Counted from the first letter of the stretch, positions 34,633-43,417 are shown. The stretch is 64,000 bases of DNA from Bacteroidota bacterium (GCA_016706595.1 JADJJH010000003.1:186001-250000), one strand, 5' to 3'. Made by a program: numbers and translations. Notes: generated by a model from the sequence alone, not told the origin.

Positions 34633-35650
34633 TTAAAAAGTTCCAGAATCAACATCCTTTATAAACTTGATAACACCGGTCATAAAAACCTGTTGGTCAT
34701 CCCACATAGACAAATGGCTTCCATTGGGACAATAGAGATATCGACCTTTCATTACCAATTTGCTTTGTTCTTCCATAGCATTCGGATCCATTGTGTCATG
34801 TTTGGCACCTATCATTAACGTAGGAATAGATATTTCTTTCAACCGATTTTTAATGTCCCAATTTGCAAGACGGCCACTAATTCCAAATTCACTTGGCCCC
34901 TGCATCATTGTATAAATTTCGCCGTTTACGTGTTTCATAGCACGGTTAAAGCCATCAGGCCATTCTTTTAAACGACATAAATGTTCATGGTAAAAATTTG
35001 GAATGAGTAATTCCATATAACGCGGGTTATTAAAGTCCTTTTTCGCTTCGATAGATTTAATTTCGGAAAGAATTTCCGGCTTCATTTGTTTAGCAAGTAC
35101 TTCCGCTGCATACTTTCCATACTCCGGTGCACTTGCAACCATATTTGCCACCAACAAACCTTTTAAATGCCTTTGATATTTCAAGGCATACTCCATTGCT
35201 AGAATACCACCCCATGAATTACCAAGCACATAAAAATTTGTACTATCTGCACCAATAGACTGGCGAACTTGTTCTACTTCTTCAACAAAACGGGCAGTGG
35301 TCCAAAGACTGCTGTCTTTTGGCTGATCGCTGTAGTATGAACCTAGTTGGTCATATTCATAAAATTCAAAACCTTGTCGCAGAAAAAAGGTTTCAAAACA
35401 TTCCATATACTCGTGTGTCATAGCAGGGCCACCATGCAGCAACAATATTTTTATTTTTGGATTATTACCAAAACGTTTAGTCCACACTTTAAAATCCCGA
35501 AGGTGTTTTAATGGGAATCATTCTTACACCTGCCGATTCAACTGAATCTCCATAGTTAAAATAATCAGCCATGGAAATAGAATGCGAGGATGGTGTTTGT
35601 TCGCATGAAAGAGTAAAGCAAGTAGCTAAAATGAAAATGAATAAACGCAT
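34633..35650 (-). pseudogene. Prolyl aminopeptidase-like lipoprotein with one frameshift
   Basis: The ATG at 35650 opens a lipoprotein signal (MRLFIFILATCFTLSCEQTP) and the family segment ADYFNYGDSVESAGVRMIPI, then the frame stops at TAA near 35492. The remaining 284 codons read VWTKRFGNNPKIKILLLHGGPAMTHEY, with GNSWGG (nucleophile Ser) and the catalytic His in NGSHLSMWDD. An extra T in the run TTTT (35491-35494 on the plus strand as AAAA) explains the break: GGATTTAAAGTGTGG would restore it and give 338 residues, the usual length. It is an alpha/beta hydrolase of the peptidase S33 type. Confidence 0.85.
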
Positions 35651-35840
35651 ATCTAATTTTTTAATAATGATGCTATTGTTTAGGTGGCTGATAGCATTCT
35701 GACTAACGATCGGTGGCTTGCTCAGTAGCGGAAGTAAAGGTACTTCGATTGAGTTAAGAAAGAAAAGATGAAAGGAGAAAAGATGATTGAAAAGCTACAA
35801 AGCCGCTATAGAGCAATTGCCACATATTATGCGGTGGGCT

Positions 35841-36152
35841 TTATTGTCCGCTTAAATGTTCTTTAACTACTGAAGCGACATTATCTCTTGTTATTCTATA
35901 TGTCTTGCAGTATTTGCTATTTAACCAATCACTCAAAAGTTTTGCCCCTTTACTCGCATTGCATGATCCACAGCAAATAGCTATGTTGTCTACTCCGTTA
36001 ATTCTAATGTCATTAATAATATGTTCCCAAGTTGGTCTTGTCTTGTGAGAAAAAACGGAATTGATAAATGAAATTCCACAGTAAACACAACTTGTATCTC
36101 TTTTCCTTATTAACTCTTCAACGTCTTTTGGTATGCCCCAACGATTAGCCAT
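35841..36152 (-). CDS. HNH endonuclease domain protein
   Basis: The 103-residue protein carries an HNH site: RDTSCVYCGISF (first CxxC of the zinc knuckle), RPTWEHIINDIRINGVDNIAICCGSCNASKG (His-Ile-Ile core, Asn, second CxxC). Its N-terminal MANRWGIPKDVEELI is helical. HNH proteins of this size are stand-alone nucleases, often in restriction clusters. It starts 13 bp after mrr on the same strand, so a functional pair is likely. The frame is intact. Confidence 0.82.
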   Translation of the reverse strand: MANRWGIPKDVEELIRKRDTSCVYCGISFINSVFSHKTRPTWEHIINDIRINGVDNIAICCGSCNASKGAKLLSDWLNSKYCKTYRITRDNVASVVKEHLSGQ

Positions 36153-36165
36153 TATTACTTAATAA

Positions 36166-37076
36166 TTATTCTTCATCGAAGTAGTCGCTGTCTATTTTTT
36201 TAACTTCATATGCTTGCTGTGGAGTACAACCTAGATTATAGTCAATCATTAACTGAGCTAATTGATGACCATCTATTAAAACAATTTTAGTTTCATTTCT
36301 CGGTGTGTATTCTATTGCTTCTTTTGTGAAGTTTGAAGTTGTAATGAAGATTCCTTTTTTTGCACCTTGTCCAGCTAATGCACCTACAAATTTTTGAAGT
36401 TCTGGTCTGCCAACAACGTTGCCTGGTTTCCATCGTTTAGCTTGAATATAAATTATATCTAAACCAAGCTTGTCTTCTTTTATTGTACCATCGATTCCTT
36501 CGTCTCCACTTTTCCCCATGGCTTTTCCAGCATCTTTAATTGATCCGCCATAACCCATTTTTACTAAGAGTTCAACCACAAGTTTTTCGAAAAAGGCTGG
36601 CGAAAGTTCAACAACTTTGTTAATTAGTTCAGATGCCAATGATTTTCTAATTTTCTGATAGGCTGTTTCTAATGATTCTTCGGGTGTCTGTTTAGATTGC
36701 TCTTCACTAGTTTCTGTTTCAACTTCGTCCTCTCGTTTTGTAGTTTGAAATTCTACGAATTCAGAAAATTGTTTTAAAAACTTGACATTTATTGAACTTG
36801 GCCTTTTCTTTAGGACATCTAGTCCTCGATTTGAAATAACAACTATTCCTTGTTTTGGGCTATCAATTAAGCCAGCTTTTTTTAAATAAGTCTTTGCCCC
36901 GCAGTTCTGTTGTAAAATACTGGAGCTACACCACTGGGCAATAATTCTTTTTGTTCATCTTCAGTAACACCAAATTTTACAGCAAGTTCGTCAGTAACAT
37001 ATCGCATTTTATATTCTTTGCCGTCCGAAATAAATTCCAGTAAGGGCAACATTATTGTTTGATAGTCTGGAATCAT
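36166..37076 (-). pseudogene. mrr: Mrr-type (type IV) restriction endonuclease with one frameshift
   Basis: The start at 37076 gives the winged-helix Mrr N-domain (MIPDYQTIMLPLLEFISDGK, TDELAVKFGVTEDEQKELLPSG). That frame ends at TAA 36882. The next part reads AKTYLKKAGLIDSPKQG, then a linker and the PD-(D/E)xK nuclease: FEKLVVELLVKMGYGG, GDEGIDGTI, IYIQAKRW. Loss of one base in the G run at 36897-36900 (CCCC on the plus strand) explains the join. Repaired, the protein is 303 residues, the family norm. Mrr cuts methylated DNA. Confidence 0.88.
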
Positions 37077-37221
37077 ATTCTATGTCGATTAGTTTTAGTT
37101 TGTTTAGTTGTCTTTTAAGCTGCCGCATAACTATTATATCCCCCCAATTATATCCTCCAAATTTTAATCTCAATATAATTAGCCTTCCAAAAGTAAAACA
37201 TCCGTTTCAAAGATTTCTCCC

Positions 37222-37384
37222 AAGTTCAAGTTTTAAGAAACCTGCTAAGCGCAAAGCGAAAAATTCGAAATACTAAAATCGAAATTCGAAGTGTGAAACT
37301 TCAAGAAAGTAAAATTTCCGAACCTCGAAAAAAATCCTAAATACTAAAATAGAAATACGAAGGAGAATACATCAGGGAAGTACA
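37222..37384. repeat. Dispersed repeat R2, copy d (left part, interrupted by the IS)
   Basis: It opens GTTCAAGTTTTAAGAAACCT, followed by two AT-rich leaders (AAATTCGAAATACTAAAATC and AAATACTAAAATAGAAATAC). It stops at the insertion point CAGGGAAGTACA of the IS element. Confidence 0.7.
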
Positions 37385-37424
37385 TGTATGTCTCTGAAAT
37401 AGGTTGACCACTAACAAGTGAGTC

Positions 37425-37823
37425 ATGCAGACATTAATTAAACATTTAAAGAAGTCTCGGAGGTATTCTGAGGATTTTAAAAAAGAGATGGTTCGTCTCT
37501 TTGAAAGCGGTCAATATAGTATCTTACAGTTAGAGAAGCTATACGGTGCTGGAGACACATCTATTTATCGATGGGTTTATAAGTATTCAAAATTTAATAC
37601 TTGCGGTGTACGTGTAGTTGAGTTTAAAAATAGCGATATGGACAAAATAAAAGAAATGGAGAACAAGATTAAGGAACTGGAACAAGCTGTTGGTAGAAAA
37701 CAGATTCAGATTGACTTTCTTGAAAAAATGATTGAAATTGCCAAGAATGATTATGACATTGACATAAAAAAAAACTACGACATCCTACCCTCAACTGGTT
37801 CAGACAAAGGAAAGAAGAAATGA
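37425..37823 (+). CDS. IS3-family transposase OrfA
   Basis: The 132-residue protein has the OrfA helix-turn-helix (RRYSEDFKKEMVRLFESGQYSILQLEKLYGAGDTSIYRWVYKY) and a leucine-zipper-like coil (MDKIKEMENKIKELEQAVGRKQIQIDFLEKMIEIA). It binds the inverted ends. Its tail (after about residue 112) overlaps the OrfB frame, and a run of nine A at 37766-37774 offers a -1 frameshift site. Confidence 0.92.
   Translation: MQTLIKHLKKSRRYSEDFKKEMVRLFESGQYSILQLEKLYGAGDTSIYRWVYKYSKFNTCGVRVVEFKNSDMDKIKEMENKIKELEQAVGRKQIQIDFLEKMIEIAKNDYDIDIKKNYDILPSTGSDKGKKK
37766..37774 (+). other. Predicted -1 programmed frameshift site in the IS (A9)
   Basis: Nine A residues lie in the OrfA frame as ATA AAA AAA AAC. The OrfB frame is closed just upstream (TGA at 37760) but open from here to its ATG at 37820, giving KKKLRHPTLNWFRQRKEEM. 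This is the layout that yields the OrfAB fusion transposase in IS3 elements. Confidence 0.7.
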
Positions 37824-38665
37824 AATATTCTTTGAATAAATTATATAGTGTTGTTGGCGTGAGTCGTCAGTCTGTGCATCAGTATGCCTGCAAGCAAGTT
37901 CAATTTGAAGATAAGCTTAAGAATCTTCTTGCAGAGGCAGAGCAATTACGCCGTCGACATCCAGGTTGTGGAGTTGAAAAGATGTATAACACCTTAAAAC
38001 CGGAATTTATAGGACGAGATCGGTTTGTAGAAGCCTTTATGAATCTGGGGTTTCGTTTAAAACGGAGTAAGAATTATCGTAGAACAACACGTCCAGTTCA
38101 GAGCCAATATGTGAATCTGATAAAAGGGTTAAAAATTAATGCTCCAAGCGAAATTTGGCAATCCGATATCACTTACTACTATGCGGGAACTCGATTTTAT
38201 TATATCGTTTTTATATTAGATGTGTATACAAAAAAAATAGTAGGTTATTGTCTTTCTGATCATATGCGTGCTTCGTCAAATGTAGAAGCATTAAAGAGTG
38301 CATTAGCAAAGCACAAACCACCCAGAATACATCATTCTGATAAGGGATCACAATACATTTACCGAAGCTATATCAAATTATTATTAGATAGCAAATGTGC
38401 AATAAGTATGGCGAATAGCTGCCAAGATAATGCTTATGCTGAGAGAATAAACAGAACTATCAAAGAGGAATACTTGGATAAATGGAAACCTCAAAATTAT
38501 CAAGAACTAAGGAAGCAACTATCAAAAGCAGTTAAGCATTATAATAGTAATCGTATTCATAAAAATCTAAACAAACGTACCCCAATAGAATTTGAAACCC
38601 TGTACCTAAATCAAAAACTAAAAACAATACCTGAAATAATTATATTTGATAACGAAAACAATTAA
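37820..38665 (+). CDS. IS3-family transposase OrfB (DDE integrase)
   Basis: The 281-residue protein has an HTH_21 segment (AEQLRRRHPGCGVEKMYNTLKPEF) and the rve catalytic core with the DDE triad: IWQSDITYY (Asp), RIHHSDKGSQYI (Asp), and DNAYAERINRTIKEEY (Glu). Length is normal. Its ATG overlaps the OrfA stop in ATGA, and the frame opens at the A9 run upstream, so it may also be made as an OrfAB fusion. It appears intact and the element potentially mobile. Confidence 0.95.
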   Translation: MKYSLNKLYSVVGVSRQSVHQYACKQVQFEDKLKNLLAEAEQLRRRHPGCGVEKMYNTLKPEFIGRDRFVEAFMNLGFRLKRSKNYRRTTRPVQSQYVNLIKGLKINAPSEIWQSDITYYYAGTRFYYIVFILDVYTKKIVGYCLSDHMRASSNVEALKSALAKHKPPRIHHSDKGSQYIYRSYIKLLLDSKCAISMANSCQDNAYAERINRTIKEEYLDKWKPQNYQELRKQLSKAVKHYNSNRIHKNLNKRTPIEFETLYLNQKLKTIPEIIIFDNENN

Positions 38666-38693
38666 AACGGTCAACCATATTCAGGGAAGTACA

Positions 38694-38738
38694 ACAATTT
38701 CCGAACCCCGAACCCCAAACACCGAACCCCGCTTTTAC
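38694..38738. repeat. Dispersed repeat R2, copy d (right part)
   Basis: The tail AACAATTTCCGAACCCCGAACCCCAAACACCGAACCCCGC, read here in parts, completes the R2 copy interrupted by the IS. It ends at the 3' end of the isocitrate dehydrogenase gene. Confidence 0.7.
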
Positions 38739-39964
38739 CCAATCTTCTTCTGCAAATTCTTATCCAAAGCATCTAAAAATTCTTCGGTATACACAAAGTG
38801 TTCGCCATGATTTACTTTATTACCATGAATACATACGGCTAAGTCTTTAGTCATGATACCACCTTGAACTGTGTCGATACAAACTTCTTCGAGGTGATTA
38901 CAGAAATCAATCAAAGGCTGGTTATTATCTAATTTACCTCTGAAGGCAAGTCCGCGTGTCCAAGCAAAGATAGATGCGATAGGGTTTGTACTGGTTGGTT
39001 TGCCTGCTTGATGATCGCGGTAATGTCGGGTAACGGTTCCATGTGCTGCTTCGGCTTCCATGGTTTTTCCGTCGGGAGTGATGAGTACAGAAGTCATTAA
39101 ACCTAAGGAGCCAAAACCTTGAGCTACTGTATCGCTTTGTACATCTCCATCATAATTTTTACAAGCCCAAACAAAATTACCATTCCATTTTAATGCCGAG
39201 GCAACCATATCATCAATTAAGCGATGCTCGTAAGTAATACCTGCTTCTTGGTAAGCTGCTTTAAATTCGTTTTGATAAATCTCTTCGAAGATATCTTTGA
39301 ATCTACCATCGTATTTTTTAAGAATGGTGTTTTTAGTTGAAAGATATAAAGGCCATTTTTTACTAAGTGCCATATTAAAACAACTGCGTGCAAAACCCAT
39401 AATACTTTCGTCGGTATTATACATGCTCATGGCAACACCATCGCCTTTAAAATTAAATACTTCAAAGGTTTGTACGTCACCGCCATCTTCAGGTGTGAAG
39501 GTCATGGTAAGTTTTCCTTTTCCTTTAATAACAGTATCGGTTGCACGATATTGATCGCCAAAAGCATGACGACCTACGATGATAGGGGCTGTCCAATTAG
39601 TAACCAAACGTGGTACATTATTCATCACAATCGGTTCACGAAAAACGGTACCATCTAAAATATTACGTATGGTGCCATTAGGCGATTTCCACATTTGCTT
39701 TAAATTAAATTCTTTTACACGTTCTTCATCGGGTGTAATGGTGGCACATTTAATACCAACGCCACAGGCTTTGATGGCATTGGCACAATCGATGGTAATT
39801 TGATCGTTAGTTTCATCTCGGCTTTCGATACCTAAATCGTAGTATTGAATCGGAACTTCTAAATAAGGAAGTATCAATTTTTCTTTGATGAATTTCCAAA
39901 TGATACGGGTCATTTCATCACCATCAATTTCTACTACCGGATTGTTTACTACTATTTTAGCCAT
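38735..39964 (-). CDS. icd: NADP-dependent isocitrate dehydrogenase (eukaryote-like subfamily II)
   Basis: The 409-residue enzyme oxidises isocitrate to 2-oxoglutarate in the TCA cycle. It has the type II pattern: VEIDGDEMTRIIWKFIKEKLI, KCATITPDEERVKEFNLKQMWKSPNGTIRNIL, GRHAFGDQYRATD, IDDMVASALKWNGNFVWACKNYDGDVQSD (metal-binding Asp residues), and GKTMEAEAAHGTVTRHYR. It resembles eukaryotic and some bacterial enzymes more than E. coli Icd. A second, different isocitrate dehydrogenase lies at 45519-46784. A TACATTTG box (complement of 39990-39997) lies 26 bp upstream of the start. Confidence 0.95.
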   Translation of the reverse strand: MAKIVVNNPVVEIDGDEMTRIIWKFIKEKLILPYLEVPIQYYDLGIESRDETNDQITIDCANAIKACGVGIKCATITPDEERVKEFNLKQMWKSPNGTIRNILDGTVFREPIVMNNVPRLVTNWTAPIIVGRHAFGDQYRATDTVIKGKGKLTMTFTPEDGGDVQTFEVFNFKGDGVAMSMYNTDESIMGFARSCFNMALSKKWPLYLSTKNTILKKYDGRFKDIFEEIYQNEFKAAYQEAGITYEHRLIDDMVASALKWNGNFVWACKNYDGDVQSDTVAQGFGSLGLMTSVLITPDGKTMEAEAAHGTVTRHYRDHQAGKPTSTNPIASIFAWTRGLAFRGKLDNNQPLIDFCNHLEEVCIDTVQGGIMTKDLAVCIHGNKVNHGEHFVYTEEFLDALDKNLQKKIG

Positions 39965-40089
39965 GATTTAGGATTTTTTAAATGTGGGGCAAATGTAATA
40001 TGGCAAGTTTAGAATATGAAATTCAGTTTTTGTGGGAGAAGGATGATGAGGCGGGTGAGTTTTAAATTATTTGAGTAAATTAATTGTAG

Positions 40090-40200
40090 CAAGCACTCAC
40101 CGCGTGCGGGATTGTAACGGATAGCCCGCAACCCGACGCCACGGCGGGTGAGGACTAGCAGTGTAAAGCCCGGTGAGCCTTTGTGCTGCCACGCCCAAAG
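40090..40200. repeat. GC-rich intergenic block
   Basis: This 110-bp stretch is far richer in G and C than its surroundings. It contains CGCGTGCGGGATTGTAACGG ATAGCCCGCAACCCGACGCC and GGCGGGTGAGGACTAG, then AAAGCCCGGTGAGCC. GCGGGTGAG occurs twice (near 40051 and 40143). I recall similar blocks with GGGCGTGG and CGGGCTTTACACTGC in other Bacteroidota intergenic regions, but cannot verify this. No reading frame in it is convincing. Confidence 0.45.
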
Positions 40201-40209
40201 AAAATACAA

Positions 40210-40357
40210 GGTGGTTTAAATCCCTTATACTTCGTTATGTGAATGCCGCACGCGCGGCACACTTTAATTACCTTAGTCAGCGCTTCCGATAGCTATCGGA
40301 ATTAAAAATTCACATGCATCATCTGAGAAACTTTAGACCATCTTTTTGAGATGCCCT
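40210..40357. repeat. Dispersed repeat R1, copy B
   Basis: It has TTCGTTATGTGAATGCCG, a hairpin (GCCGCACGCGCGGC), the palindrome TTCCGATAGCTATCGGAA at about 40283, and the end TTTTTGAGATGCCCTT, whose complement matches the left end of copy A. It lies between the GC-rich block and the PHM-like gene. Confidence 0.7.
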
Positions 40358-41934
40358 TAATCAGATTGCTTGCTAATCAACCCACTTTTAGTTGACTTAC
40401 CTGCTTGCAATTTATACATATAATTTCCTGAAGGTAATGCTTGTGCATTTTCTGATCTTCCATTCCACGAACAGGTATGAAAGCCCATGCCTTGAATATG
40501 TGAGACTACCTTACTTACTTCTCTTCCGAAAATATCGTAAATGCGCAGACTCACAAATTGCGAACTTGCCAACTCATATTCGAATTGTATGGTTTGTTGA
40601 AATGGATTTGGATACACATTTATAAATGGAATTAGGCTTTGCACATTTGCGGCTGATGTGGGATAAAAAAGCGGATCATTATTTAATATGGCTTCAATAT
40701 CGGCTAACTCATCGCCGGTTTGGTACAAGGCAAATAAATAGCTATCGAACAACATTTCATCATAGGTATTGGTGCCTGCAGAAACCGGAACATTTGGATC
40801 GGGTGTGTGCGGATTGTTGATCGTATTATCAAATTTGTGTGATGAAAACAAACGATACCCTTGCGGCATTTTCACCATGTTCTTAAAAGTGTATTGTCCT
40901 TGCCAATGAAAATCCCATTCGGGTATCCAAATCAGCGGAATGGTATCAGTTGTTTTATACGCTAAATTTAAAATATTGGTACAAGTATTATGTGAGTGTG
41001 GGAAGACGCCATAAATGGAAAAAGGCACCGGTATGCCTGCCGCACTTGGGGGATATTTTTGCGTAACGGTTATGCTGTCATTTGCAGGAACAACAAAACT
41101 CCAATTTTGTATAAGTGTTTCGAAATACATTTCTCGAACGCCAGTTTCTGCCACCGGATAAAAATAAATTCTTAGTTGAGAACTATCTTTTTCGCCAGCA
41201 CTTCCTTCGGGTACATGCATTTGAAAGGATACGCTAGAACCGGCTTTTATTCTAAATCCAAACTTCGTCGGACTCACCCCGGGCAAAACCGTTGGTCCCA
41301 TACCCGGTGCATAATCTCCAATACCTACTTGTCCTTGAAAATTAAAACACCCCCCACTTAAATCATCAACGGCGGTTCCGGTTGTATCTATGGTAATTAC
41401 GGCGTGATGAATAATGGCCGCATTACCCGGTACAAATTCGAAGGCGCGTATATAACGATCTTGCAATAAACCGCTTGGTACATTTAAACAATAATAATGA
41501 TCGGCAGTAGAAGCGGTACTAGTAAATTTCGGTACGTTTAAAATTAAATCGGGCGTGCCATACAATTGTGTAGCACCATAAACGGGTAAAGCAGGTGCAA
41601 GGGTGGTATCGCCGGCAGGCATGGCATTATCTATCCAAGCAATCAACTTGGCTTTATCGGCAGCACTCACTACGCGTTCATGTACATAACTTTTATAAGC
41701 AGGATCGGGAGGCCAAGGTGGCATGGTATTAGAATTTACATAAGACTTTATCGTGTTACCTAATGCATATACCTTACTATAAGATGTAAGCGAAGTAGCG
41801 ATACCACCATCATGATGACAGCTTGTACAATTATTAATGAATATGGGGGCAACATCTTTATAGACATCTTGCGCACTCAATTGTGAACTTGAAAAAAGAA
41901 CGAAACAAAGCATCAGTTTGTAAATAGATCGCAT
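40357..41934 (-). CDS. PHM-like copper monooxygenase fused to cytochrome c and T9SS tail
   Basis: From the start at 41934 (MRSIYKLMLCFVLFSSSQLSAQ) the protein is about 525 residues; a frame 12 codons longer begins at 41970 (numbering below from there). A c-type heme motif, CTSCH, is at 48-52. A copper type II ascorbate-dependent monooxygenase fold follows, with the CuH ligands His188, His189 and His252 and CuM ligands His325, His327 (PHSH) and Met406 matching peptidylglycine monooxygenase. The last 85 residues are a T9SS type A sorting domain (NVYPNPFQQTIQFEYELASS). It should act at the surface, with the cytochrome feeding electrons. Substrate unknown. Confidence 0.8.
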   Translation of the reverse strand: MRSIYKLMLCFVLFSSSQLSAQDVYKDVAPIFINNCTSCHHDGGIATSLTSYSKVYALGNTIKSYVNSNTMPPWPPDPAYKSYVHERVVSAADKAKLIAWIDNAMPAGDTTLAPALPVYGATQLYGTPDLILNVPKFTSTASTADHYYCLNVPSGLLQDRYIRAFEFVPGNAAIIHHAVITIDTTGTAVDDLSGGCFNFQGQVGIGDYAPGMGPTVLPGVSPTKFGFRIKAGSSVSFQMHVPEGSAGEKDSSQLRIYFYPVAETGVREMYFETLIQNWSFVVPANDSITVTQKYPPSAAGIPVPFSIYGVFPHSHNTCTNILNLAYKTTDTIPLIWIPEWDFHWQGQYTFKNMVKMPQGYRLFSSHKFDNTINNPHTPDPNVPVSAGTNTYDEMLFDSYLFALYQTGDELADIEAILNNDPLFYPTSAANVQSLIPFINVYPNPFQQTIQFEYELASSQFVSLRIYDIFGREVSKVVSHIQGMGFHTCSWNGRSENAQALPSGNYMYKLQAGKSTKSGLISKQSD

Positions 41935-42187
41935 GGTAAGAAGTTTAAAAAGTGGAGATAAAATTTGCAAATCAGTTTGATTAGGTTTTCAAATATAAAT
42001 GGTTTTGGGAAAAGAAATAGCCTGGCTGACATAAGTTTAAAAATAATAAACTGCCCACCCTTGTCCCTCCCAAGTGGGGAAAGTGCCTCACATCTTGATA
42101 ATTATCTTCTTCATGGTTAAAGCAATGCCGGATACATTCAATAGAAAATGAAGAAATGGATTCAGTTGGAATGAGAAAGTATGGTCT

Positions 42188-43417
42188 CTAGTTTACATCC
42201 AACTTCTTCAAGTAAATATGTCCGCTGGCAGTATGTTTTGCTTTTAAATAATACATCCCTTTAGGCAATGCCGCGTTAAGTGAAAGTTTAACTTGTAGTG
42301 ATGTAATACTGATATCAGCTTTTTGTTCAAGCACCGTTTTTCCGTTATTGTCACTTAAGGTAATTTGAAATTCACCGAGTTCATCTTTGCTAAAAACGAG
42401 TTGTATATTTTTTTTATCGGTCTGACTAAAATAAAATCCTAATGAAATTTCCTCTTCTGTTTTTTGAGGTTCTATGGGTTTAAGCAATGGTTTGGATTCA
42501 ATATAATTATTTAAATTTTGTATGGCTTGCTGTGATAATAAAATGCCATTATCTAAATCGGAGGAGGTAAATTTTATTCCTGAATTTGAGATAGGTTGGG
42601 CTTGTAAGTTGTTGATCGACACCTTGTATAAACCACTTAAACTTAACGCACTGCTTACCATAATTTCATTATCATTGAATACACAGGCTCCATTTACCGT
42701 AAAGCCTTCGGGCAAATTTTTTATTTTGCCGATATATTTAGCCTTACGTGTATCGAGGTTGATAAGAAATACTGTTTGCATGGCACTGATTAAAATTAAA
42801 TGGTTGGCATCGTCGGCAATAATATCACCACCTTGGTTTACAAATATGTTCGACAGAGAATCGTTGCGCGATGGTTCATTTTCGATACTTCCTAAGGCTT
42901 CGATACGAGGTTTTTTATCTGTTGAAAAACGAAATATTTGACGAGCATCATTATTCACCATATAACCCATACCATCTCCGGCGATAGTCATACGTGAAAA
43001 TTGGGTTTCGGGTTTTCCAAATCCTGCGCCGGGAATTAATCCTGCTTGTACAATTGTAAATACCGGATTGGCAGAATCGAGATTGAAATAGCGTAAATCG
43101 GCATATTCCATGGTTGAATAATACAGTCGATTTCGTTTGGCATCGAAAGCGCATGAGGCCACACCAATTCCCATGGGGGTAATTACATCTAAAATGGTTT
43201 CGGTAATATTTCGGTCGAGTGAATTTAATTCATACAGTTTAGTGGCTTCAGCATATAATAATTCAGATTTTCCATTTTGTAGATTTACCAGTCGGATATC
43301 GGTCCACGGTGTAATTGCCAAATCCCTTCCACAAATAGAGTAGGCCATTTGAGCCTTTGTGTTGGAGCAAAGTAATTGAAATGCAATAAAAAGGGTAAGT
43401 CGGATACTATTTTTCAT
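42188..43417 (-). CDS. Secreted beta-propeller-like protein with T9SS type A tail
   Basis: I chose the start at 43417 (MKNSIRLTLFIAFQLLCSNTKAQ, a signal peptide); a longer frame begins at 43495 and overlaps ubiD. The 409-residue product has six strand-rich repeats of the NHL or WD type: GVASCAFDAKRNRLYYST, SRMTIAGDGMGYMVNN, GGDIIADDANHLILISA, GACVFNDNEIMVSSA. The last 80 residues end LPKGMYYLKAKHTASGHIYLKKLDVN, a type A sorting domain. Function not recognised. Between it and ubiD there is overlap only if the longer start is used. Confidence 0.7.
   Translation of the reverse strand: MKNSIRLTLFIAFQLLCSNTKAQMAYSICGRDLAITPWTDIRLVNLQNGKSELLYAEATKLYELNSLDRNITETILDVITPMGIGVASCAFDAKRNRLYYSTMEYADLRYFNLDSANPVFTIVQAGLIPGAGFGKPETQFSRMTIAGDGMGYMVNNDARQIFRFSTDKKPRIEALGSIENEPSRNDSLSNIFVNQGGDIIADDANHLILISAMQTVFLINLDTRKAKYIGKIKNLPEGFTVNGACVFNDNEIMVSSALSLSGLYKVSINNLQAQPISNSGIKFTSSDLDNGILLSQQAIQNLNNYIESKPLLKPIEPQKTEEEISLGFYFSQTDKKNIQLVFSKDELGEFQITLSDNNGKTVLEQKADISITSLQVKLSLNAALPKGMYYLKAKHTASGHIYLKKLDVN

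Larger units (their letters stand above)
37385..38693 (+). mobile_element. Complete IS3-family insertion sequence (1309 bp)
   Basis: The ends start TGTATGTCTC and TGTACTTCCC (right end read inward) and both contain GGTTGACC about 18 bp in; 19 of 25 end positions match. The same 3 bp, ACA, flank it on both sides (37382-37384 and 38694-38696), as expected for IS3-family transposition. Two overlapping genes (OrfA 37425, OrfB 37820) fill it. Removing IS and one ACA restores the R2 repeat (AGGGAAGTACAATTTCCGAA). Confidence 0.92.

Noticed and set aside
21000..37100. Integrated prophage or plasmid
   Set aside because: No integrase, capsid, terminase, relaxase or att-like repeat at the borders; the only mobile gene set is the single IS3 element.
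40009..40209. A 66-codon minus-strand ORF over the GC-rich block
   Set aside because: It has no start context or family and arises from the GC-rich repeat sequence.
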